Shown piece after piece: positions 56,052 to 64,000 of a stretch of DNA of 64,000 nucleotides. The position numbers and the translations under genes are program-made. The notes under the pieces are model-generated. The model did no database searches, was not told where the DNA came from, and saw only the letters and a list, made by a program, of their open reading frames with translations. The stretch comes from Suillus spraguei. Lineage: Eukaryota; Basidiomycota; Agaricomycetes; Boletales; Suillaceae. Positions within the stretch are counted from its first letter, which is position 1; each line of letters opens with the position of its first letter. The stretch lies in the NCBI GenBank assembly GCA_016800925.1, contig JABCPU010000276.1, positions 1 to 64,000 on the forward strand, given 5' to 3'.

Positions 56052-57785
56052 TTACACACTACTGCCAGTCGATATATGCACGCGCTCCTGGAAAGCAATA
56101 GAGGTCATACCAGATGCTGCATCGGAATCAGCCGCGAGCTTAGCATTATACTCTCGAATACTGAGGATCAGGCGGGGTCCTAGCACAAACATTTGCACAA
56201 CCTCCAAAATGGAAAGCAAGCCATTATAGATATGGACATCTAGGGAATCTTGAACCTATAGAAATGATGCATCGATGAACCGTGGTCGTATGCAGATGTA
56301 AATAAACGGACATACCATTGACGAAAACTCAGGAATGAGGTGGAAGCAAGCAACAGCAACAAAGCTACGTCCGACCCTTCAGTGAAAAAAGGGACAATAA
56401 TCACAATGTGAGCTCACCTCGCGAAGTAAAGCACGTGAGTTTTCACCAACACTGTGAAACAGTCCCCCAAAATCCCCCCTTCTGAATGTTGTCGCAGTTC
56501 ACGGAAGTGTTTTACTGCAATCCAGACTGCGAGACACAGTGCGAGGACCTCCCACACAGTCGCGAGTATCCAAGCAAGGGAATCCATGAATACCACATCT
56601 CCCGAATAGTTAAAGAAGCACTGATAGGTGCCGGAGAGAATGAGTTCCTCTGGTATTCATCAATGAGATGCATATTTTTTATCATAAAGATAAACAGTTA
56701 AGCGCACCCCCTGAAATATCCATCATTATCATTATGCCTACCACTACGCAGAAAATGTTGACAGCCAGAGCGGTGACAACGAGAAATATCTGGATCTTTC
56801 TGGATCGCTGATACATAGCATGCAACCGAGTGATGATGATGACTGGAACTCAAGTCAATATCACTGGGATCTCGCAAGTACCAAGCTCACCCCACAGCAT
56901 AACAATTACCACAACGTTTGTCCAATCTTCTATAGCGTATATAATAAAACCTGACAAATCCAGTCAGGGACCAGTCCCGCGTTACACACCGAATAGGCTC
57001 ACATCTGTGACAGGATAAGTAGTTTAGCAGTCATTAGTGAAACAAGAAGTTGGTGAAAAACCATACCCACCCCTACAGGGAACCGCAGTTAATTGGAGTG
57101 GAACAGTAGGCATCTGTGCAGAAGACTCACTGCATCGGTTAGCGGGATGGTCGGAACACTGTCTGTATCAGTATGCCGTTGGTCAGAAGAAGCACAGACA
57201 GCGAATGTACTAAGGAGACATGCCCAGTATGTTCAGGCTGATTATGAGAGATAGACGATTAGCACAACATCGATTGTTTAGCCTTGCGAACGTACGCAGC
57301 AAAAAAGATTCCAAGGTAGCGCACCTATGATACATTGTAGTCAGCACAACGTGGCAACCGAGACAAACAAGCTACATACAGCAAGATACAGAACTGTCAT
57401 TAGCGACCAGCGTTGTCTCTGGAATTAAGTGTATCCTCATGTGTGTTCCTCTGACATGACGCTCTACTCACCCACACCAATTCTACCTATAAGACCATTC
57501 TTAGCAAGAGGGCTGTGCTGGTCATAGCATCAACATACCTCTTGTCCAAATATAAGTACTGAAAATACTTGTAAGATATGGCGGCCAGCAGTCCTGTAAT
57601 ATGATCGTGCTCACCCCAATCATATGTCACTACAATGAAGCTGGCAACTGCGAAACCGCAGCCAAGGTTAAATTGAGACATCAGCTTCAACATGCGACTG
57701 CTCTCTACGAACTTATAAAATAGCTGGACAAAATATTTGCATTGATGGTCGGCCACCAAGTGGGATCATTTGAGATGATGGTCAT
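56052..57785 (-). CDS. DUF6533 multi-transmembrane protein (copy c)
   Basis: The best-preserved of three copies. MTIISNDPTWWPTINANI joins SYFI and IASFIVVTYDW, then LIFGQE, VELVW, RQRWSLMTVLYL, VRYLGIFFAA, FIIYAIEDWTNVVVIVML, RSRKIQIFLVVTALAVNIF, DSLAWILATVWEVLALCL with VKHFRELRQHSEGG, VLVKTHVLYFAR, and VVQMFVLGPRLILSIREYN up to GSSV-stop. About ten short exons with canonical borders, and no lesion was found in any I traced. The layout is the DUF6533 head followed by several membrane helices. The role is unknown; the family is expanded in mushrooms. It is inverted relative to the decayed copy at 25934-27648, with which it shares both flanks. Confidence 0.82.
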
Positions 57786-59470
57786 ATTAGTAGAGAAATG
57801 GAGTTGCAGGTAAGTGGCGAAGAGCTGACAACATCAGCAAGCGAAGTCCTAGTTGAGTATCTCTGATTGGTATATAGCAGTGTCATCCTCATATACAAAC
57901 AGTGCCGAGAAAGGAGCAGTGTTACGATATGATCGCACGAAGCTTGACTTGTTTTTCATCCAAATGTATAGGCTGATTCCGTAGAACTTGATCATCAAGC
58001 CTGAGCAACGTCCATATCCTGGGTTGATCGTGATTGAAGACAGAACGTTCTGTTGGCATCCGATCCAAAAAAAGTTAGTAACTCACCGAGGCTGTGCCAT
58101 ACAGTGGCTGTCCAGTGCTGATGGCACGTTCTTTGATACTTATTCAGATGGTGGAAAACTTAGTCTAACCAAGGCCTAGGTGTGATGCGATCACTTCAAA
58201 AAGCTTGCTGGCCCGATGAAGATCAGCAGTTTCGAGCGTAACAGGACCTCCGAGGTTATTCAAGAATGGAAGATTATGTTGACTCCCTCATCATAGACCT
58301 TGTCTTACACGAATAACCGCCAGCATGTGCTGTTTCATTGCCGTTCATCGCATAATTAGAGTCGGACTACTACTGAGTTGCCGGAAGTTGATGATAGTGG
58401 CGGCACTGTATAGCATATTTCCGATCTGATATCGATCTCGGTCAAGTTATTTACACCGTTGCGGTGTAGACGCTCACCAGCTATCTGAGCTGTTCGTGTC
58501 CCCTTCTTCTCAGGCTTCCTTTGCTCTTTGTACTCAAATAGCTAATAACTTAGCGTTTTTCCGCATGTGGGACATAGAGTGGTGGACGTTGTTTTGCATG
58601 TCTCGCTGATGTACCTAGACGAAAAATTCGCTTTGTTTCGATTCGATCGTCTATGTTTGGCTTTGACGGATGGCTTTTTCGACGTTCCTGGATCTTTCTC
58701 TTGATCAGGCACTTGGTCCTTTAGGTGCGTAGTGTTTTCCCTTTGATCTGATGTATCTCTCATGCAGTTATTTAAATCGTGCAGCAAGGGATGCACACGC
58801 TAGGCACCACAAGGGTGCGTTTCTATTTGCGAGGCAGTATCTAACCTTGTGCTTGTTCTATTGCCACGCACACCACCCCATTCTACGCGTTGTTATCATA
58901 AACCAGCCTATGCCCAATGCGGCTACCCTGCAGCCAAGTTGCCCTCGTTGTGGCAGGGTGGTCTGGCGCAGGTCCTAGGGAGCGCCAGGCGTCCAGCACT
59001 GGCAGGAGTCCTGGTTCCTAGTCGGTAGTCCTCGGCTGGGTTGTCGTAGTCGGTTTTCCTTGCACCGTCCTCGTTCCATCATATGAGTGGGGCCAGAAAG
59101 CCAAGCGCAGAAAGACCACTGGTACCGGGCGCATGCGCACGCTCAAGGACATACCAAGGAGATTCAAGAACGGATTCAGGTGTATTCCATTCCTATTACC
59201 GCCGCCCCAACAAGCATCTTAATCATATGGAATTATCTATGTCCAACGTGGAATGGGCGTGATAATTTGGATTATTCGCTCACGGACAGCTATAGGTACC
59301 GTACTTTCCTGAGCATGATGTCAGCGAGACTGTTTGCAAGAGAGGAAGAGAAAGAGACAACGGCAAATGTAGTATACAGACATCTCTTATTTTCTATGGT
59401 AAACGTCTCAGTTTGAAGGTGAACAGTTTGCTTGTTTGTACTTATGATACAAGACCCGAGTCCTACAGTA
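57786..59470. other. Long region without a recognised gene
   Basis: A minus-strand stretch at about 58180-58270 reads FLNNLGGPVTLETADLHRAS and is protein-like but isolated, perhaps a gene remnant. A minus-strand frame at 58542-58796 ends in TLCPTCGKTLSY, a single CxxC. Nothing could be assembled into a gene, and no transposon ends were seen. Confidence 0.35.
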
Positions 59471-61511
59471 TCACAATCGAATACCAATGTTGACATGAAC
59501 AGCCTTAACGTTCGTATAGCTAAACCAAGTTTCATTAGTGGTGTGTCGTTTTGAAGGACTTGAGCTTACTTTTCTAACGCATACTCGCTCAGATCACGAC
59601 CAATTCCCGACTGCTTGAAGCCTCCAAATGGCATCGATATTTCAGCCTGGTTGGTGCAGTTTATCTGCCAGGCATCATGACACCACAAATACGCGAGATA
59701 ACAAAGAAACGAACCCATGCAGTGCCTGCTTCGAGAGCGTGTGTGACACGGATTGCTTTGTCGATATCCTTGGTGAACACCGATGCGGCAAGTCCGTATG
59801 ATGTATCATTAGCCTGTTCAACAACCTCTGAAAAATTGTTAGGGATACGGTGATCGTGGCACAAGAACAATCTCACCATCCTCGGTCTTAAACTTCATGA
59901 CGCACGCAACAGGGCCAAATATCTCCTCTCTGACAATTTTCATGTCGGGTTGGCACTCCGTGAAAATTGTTGGCTCGATGAAGTATCCCTCTTGGCCAAT
60001 CTGCTTGCCACCAAGGTGTACTGTAGCACCATCGTTCTTACCGGAGGTTATGTATCCCATGATGCGCTTTACGGGTGTCAAAGTATGTTTACTATCAAAT
60101 TAGATGACGAACCTCAAATTGAGTCTTAGACACCTGTGGCCCTTGGTATGTGTCGGGTGAAAAGGGATCGCCAACCTTGATCGCACGTGCCTGCTCTGTG
60201 AACTGGTCTAAGAACTTGTCGTATATGGCCTCTTGAACAAAGATACGAGAGCCTGCAGAACAATTCTGGCCGTGGTTAACGCTGCAACGACGATGAGAGC
60301 TAGCATAAGACGTGCAAAGGGGGCAACATACTAGATACCGTGAATAGCCCACTTGACTGCCTGCTCCAGGTCGGCGTCATCAAAGATAATATTCGGGCTC
60401 TTCCCGCCAAGTTCCAGGGTGACAGGCTTCAGGTTACTCTTCGCAGCAGCCTCCATGATTTTCCGTCCCGTCAAAGTACTGCCAGTGAATGCAACTTTCT
60501 CGATAAGAGGGTGCTCAGAGATTGCTTGCCCTGCTGTTGGACCATATCCGTTCACGATGTTGATGACACCTGGAGGGAAGCCCGCTTCCTTGATCAGGGT
60601 ACAGAAGAGAAGAGCAGAAAGCGGGGTAAGCTCAGAGGGCTTCAGGACAATAGCGTTTCCGGTAGCCAGTGCAGGAGCGATCTTGAGAGAAAGAGAGAAC
60701 ACTGGTTGATATAAGCTTTAATCCGGTGCGCTCTTTGAACCCGCTCACTTGGAACATTCCATGGAATAATTTGACCCTGAGCATGGACTGAGATCACATT
60801 CGGATGACATTCAGTGAAAATCCTTACCACAACACCGATGGGTTCATGTCTGGTATAAGCTAGTTTTTTCTCGTTGGTCTAGGGTGGAATAAGCTTAACC
60901 GATATGAAAGAGAGGAAAATAGACCTCGATAGTCTTCCCGTTGATTTTGTCAGCCCAGCCAGCGTAATATTGCATGACGGCAATCGCTCCTTTGTTGTCT
61001 TGACTGTATGCGGCATTGTAGGCCTTCCCTGAAAGGTATGAACTGCTTCGTTAACTCAAGAGTGGCGGCGGCACAAGAGTACACACCATTAGCAAGGGCA
61101 TCAAGAGCAGCGAACTCTGCGATATGTTCCTCCATCAACACAGCGAGCTTCAACATGAGCTTGCCGCGCTGAGCTCCAGGAACTTTCAGGCCCCATGAAG
61201 TCTTGTAAGCTTTCTTTGCTGCCTTCGCAGCAATATCTATATCGGCTCCTGTCCCAGCTGCGATGGAAGTGATCACCTTGCCCGTTGCTGCAAGAATAAG
61301 TTATGAACCATTTATGACGAAAGAATTCGTACCAGGATTGAAAACACTGTACGAATGAGACCGACACTCCAGTGTAGAAGGAAGACACTCACTCGATTGT
61401 ACCACCTTCAATAGGGTCGACGAACTCTCCGTTTATGTAGAGACCCAGAGGGATGGTAACGGTCCCCTTGTACGCAGGGGTGTCAAAAGTCTTGGTGAAT
61501 GTAGATGGCAT
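59471..61511 (-). CDS. NAD(P)-dependent aldehyde dehydrogenase
   Basis: Oxidises aldehydes to acids (class 1/2 ALDH fold, about 500 residues). [16 protein letters not shown] is followed by [53 protein letters not shown] and [15 protein letters not shown]. The cofactor loop is [13 protein letters not shown]. The general base Glu is in [11 protein letters not shown] and the nucleophile Cys in [24 protein letters not shown] and [16 protein letters not shown] complete the set, and the C-terminal exon reads [12 protein letters not shown]. About ten exons splice in frame with no break. The protein has no obvious targeting signal, so it is probably cytosolic. Substrate preference cannot be read from sequence. 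It is transcribed away from the Rab gene. Confidence 0.95.
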
Positions 61512-61573
61512 TATAAGGGAACTGTGAGGAAGTGCAAACGATAATGGTCAACCTGAGCGAGTCTACGCTGGGC

Positions 61574-61581
61574 TATTTATA
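61574..61581 (-). promoter_or_regulatory. TATA box of the aldehyde dehydrogenase gene
   Basis: TATAAATA on the minus strand, 62 bp upstream of the start codon at 61511. Confidence 0.6.
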
Positions 61582-62329
61582 GCCTTAGGAGTGATCACGC
61601 TGGATGCGCACATGGACAATTAGAAATGACAATTCTCATGGAAAGAAGGGACTATACACACCTTGTCCCCGTACGGTGCTCCGCCATTTGCATTGGTTGT
61701 TATGGCGGACCTTTCAGCTACTGGACCCTATGCTCATAACCCCGGAGTCTGGCAGGCGGGCCGCGCTAGCGTGACCCACCTTCTCTGGCTTCATGTGTTA
61801 TACGTATACTCGCGAAGGGAACGTCCTCCAGCCAATGAATTTATGGGTCACCCGTCACCTCCTCCATGGTCTCACCCGGTGAAACGAAGACGAGAAGCAC
61901 GGGGTACCAGAAATGAGCAGATCAATTCTTGTTATCATACGTGACGCAGTGCAACGAGTGAACAAACGAGACGTTCGTATAAGACAGCTGCTCATTTCTG
62001 GTACCAATTAAATACCAATAGGCATGAATGCAAGGTACCTGCACTGGAAATTTTGCCAGCGGGATGGATCATGCTTGCAAGGGCAATTTGCGAGATTCGA
62101 ACGGTTTTAAACCCCATAGCAGATATCGTGATCGACAAAAGGGTTCAATTCAGAAGCTGAGAGACATGTTCACGGTTGACTCCGAGTAATCCAGCAAGTC
62201 AAGAATTTTGACTTGTTTGGTTTTCGTGCAGGCAGTGAGTGGGAACGGTAACTGGTGGACTTTTTAGAGAGTATCATATGGCGCAATTGCAATTGGCCGC
62301 CGAACTTTATAAATCATCAATGCTCAACG
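61582..62329. other. Divergent interval between ALDH and Rab genes
   Basis: Contains both promoters. A plus-strand frame at 61663-61944 is unsupported. ATTTCTGGTACC near 61997 is an inverted partner of GGTACCAGAAAT near 61903, a 12-bp dyad about 82 bp apart. Confidence 0.4.
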
Positions 62330-63847
62330 ATGGACAGAACACGCAGAGCGATGCGGACTATCAAGCTCGTCGTCATTGGTGCTTCGGGTGTAGGCAAGAC
62401 TTCTCTCCGTGGTCAGGTCAGTATTCTGCCTTTCAACCTTTGCTTGAGCATTCTCATTCTAATTATCTACCGCAGTACATATCAGGTCGATTCTCCACCA
62501 GCTACCGTGCAACAATCGGTGCAGACTTCATAACTAAATCCCTTCCTGACCCAAAAACACCAACCGAAATAATTTCTCTCCAAATATGGGTACGTCTTCC
62601 TCGATCTCCCTTCACGCCTTCCACTCGCTCACGTAATGACAGGATACTGCAGGCCAAGAACGCTTTTCCTCCCTCTCTTCTGCGTTCTTCCGCGGCGCAG
62701 ACGCTGTCCTACTCATGTTCGATGTCAGCGCACCCGAGACAATGCATGCACTCACGAAATGGTGGGAGGAGTTCAAGCACCAAGCACCGGTTAGCGATGA
62801 AGAGGTTGATAACTTTTGTTGTGTTGTCGTGGGGAATAAGATGGATCTGTTGCAGCCTGGGATGGGTGTCACTTTCGAGGAAGCGATGAAGTTCTTGCAG
62901 GAGCTCGTGCCTCTTTCGGAACCCGAGCCTGAGCCACAGGTTGCAGAGCGTGTGGAAGGAGAAATTGTAATGGACCCTATTTTATGGGAAGGCGAGGATA
63001 TCATTCCCGAGCATGAACTCGAACATGGGCCAGACTCCGACCCATGCCTTCTCGCCCCCTCCGCACGAATAGACATAAAACACCACCGCAAACCCTCAAA
63101 ATCGCGTTCCCGCTCAAGTACGCCCCACGCCAGCACATCCCTATATGGAACATTCCGCTCTGGTGTCACCTCTTTCCATACACCCTCTTCCTCCCTCTCT
63201 GATATATACACAAGCGCACGGTCTTCTCCGCTTCCTGAGTCCCAACCGGGATCACCAGCACGAGTGAGGAGAATGACGAGTTTGTCTAGTACATCAACTA
63301 CTATGACTACGACTACGTCTTCTTCGTCTGCGCCTACTATCACGCAGAGTCTATTCACGCGGGGCCAACGTCCCACCACACCACAACAACCAGACCCAGA
63401 CTTCCCCTACCCTCCACCCTCCCAGAACCACCAGACACGGGCCCAAAGCTCTTTTTCACATCCGCAAAGACCGGAACGGGTGTGAGCGACGCATTTGAGT
63501 ATATCGCTTCGCGCGTTGTGAGGAAATGGGAGTACGAAGAGGCCGTGGAGGCAATGTCATTTCATGCAAGGGATGAGAGTGATGGGGATACTGTTAGGTT
63601 GGGTTGGAGAATGGGAGGAGGAAGTGGAAGGCCTCGAGTGCGTGTTGTGGGCAATAGTGGTGGATGCGCTGTGATGCAACTTGGCAGCGCAAAGTATTTA
63701 TCGGTATTTCCTTTTTCTTTATTTTATTTAGGTCTTTCACATTCGTTCATTGTACTTGTGTTGGATATCCATCGGCTGGAACGGGGACTACATAAGATAA
63801 TTTATCTGGAATTTATTGTGGACTCTTTCGAGTCAGACAGATTGTAA
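62330..63847 (+). CDS. Rab7-like small GTPase with a large insertion
   Basis: Ras-superfamily GTPase. G1 is GASGVGKTSLRGQ. The switch I region is FSTSYRATIGADF with the conserved Thr. G3 is DTAGQERFSSL on the third exon, followed by FFRGADAVLLMFDV. G4 is GNKMD, and G5 is TSAKTGTGVSDAF followed by IASRVVRKWEYEEA. Between G4 and G5, where Rabs normally have about 30 residues, lies a Ser/Thr/Pro-rich insertion of about 210 residues (62850-63440) with acidic and TTTTSSSS-like stretches. The frame breaks once just before G5 at the CCC of 63421-63423, where one more C joins PPPS to PEPPDTGPKLFF. The C terminus contains SGGC but the frame runs on, so a prenylation motif is not confirmed. The start ATG at 62330 gives MDRTRRAMRTIKL. 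Confidence 0.85.
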
Positions 63848-64000
63848 TAGATTTTTTTTATAAGATAAAGTAATCGTGTTTAATAGTATCTAATGGATGC
63901 TCATGCTATCGAGAAAATTGACGTCGTTCCCAAAGTCATTTCGATTTTCAACCACTCCTTCGCAATAATAGTGGCAGACTCGGCGCTCAGAGATGTTGAT
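63848..64000. other. Window edge, possible minus-strand 3' exon
   Basis: On the minus strand a frame entering at the window edge reads SAESATIIAKEWLKIEM and stops at about 63903. It is too short to assign and may be the end of a gene outside the window. Confidence 0.25.

Noticed and set aside
62612..63379. Minus-strand 255-codon frame
   Set aside because: Antisense shadow of the Ser-rich Rab insertion; no motifs or splice structure.
1..64000. tRNA or rRNA genes
   Set aside because: A visual scan for tRNA-like A and B boxes found no convincing cloverleaf; a tRNAscan run would be decisive.

Overview
The window is nuclear DNA of a filamentous basidiomycete, most likely an Agaricomycete. Nearly every gene is split by many short (about 45-60 bp) GT-AG introns. 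The protein families fit as well: DUF6533 membrane proteins, a mushroom-type F-box protein, secreted S28 peptidases, a HET-domain protein, hAT and Tc1/mariner transposons. No bacterial-style operon, CRISPR array, rRNA gene or confident tRNA was seen.

Layout. 1-1.1 kb: minisatellites. 1.2-5.0 kb: a complete hAT transposon with an 8-bp target-site duplication. 5-9.3 kb: a KAT14-like acetyltransferase exon set and a small homeodomain gene. 10.4-16.6 kb: two tandem secreted serine peptidases (S28). 19.4-23.3 kb: a divergent MMS2 / HSE1 pair. 24-25.4 kb: an F-box gene. 25.9-27.7 kb: a decayed DUF6533 copy. 28.6-34.2 kb: a dense housekeeping block (BUD20/ZNF593-like, CWC27, dTMP kinase, UBC6/UBE2J-like). 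36.4-41 kb: a damaged membrane-protein gene and a second DUF6533 gene. 42-45.6 kb: a RhoGEF-FYVE protein. 46-50.9 kb: gene fragments, an AhpD-like gene, a glutathione transferase pseudogene and a kinase-like fragment. 51.2-53.3 kb: a membrane HET-domain protein. 53.7-55.7 kb: a Tc1/mariner relic beside an orphan VTC polyphosphate-polymerase fragment. 56-57.8 kb: a third DUF6533 gene. 59.4-61.5 kb: an aldehyde dehydrogenase. 62.3-63.8 kb: a Rab GTPase with a very large insertion.

How the genes connect. Ubiquitin and membrane traffic recur: Mms2 (K63 chains) is divergent from Hse1 (ESCRT-0, which sorts ubiquitinated cargo), and there are an ER-anchored Ubc6-like E2, an F-box protein, a FYVE protein and a Rab. 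BUD20-like (60S export), CWC27 (spliceosome) and CDC8 (dTTP synthesis) are core genes packed tightly. The rest (peptidases, DUF6533, HET, GST, ALDH, transposons) is accessory and repeatedly duplicated or decayed.

The strongest pattern in the window is technical or mutational. At least twelve otherwise well-conserved exons lose frame by exactly one missing base inside a mononucleotide run (S28 x2, F-box x3, membrane gene, DUF6533, RhoGEF x2, HET x2, Rab). This looks like homopolymer undercalling in the assembly rather than mass pseudogenisation. It should be kept apart from the true relics (DUF6533 copy at 25.9 kb, GST, Tc1 transposase), which carry stops and larger deletions. No convincing wholly new system was found; the best candidates for a second look are in the findings.
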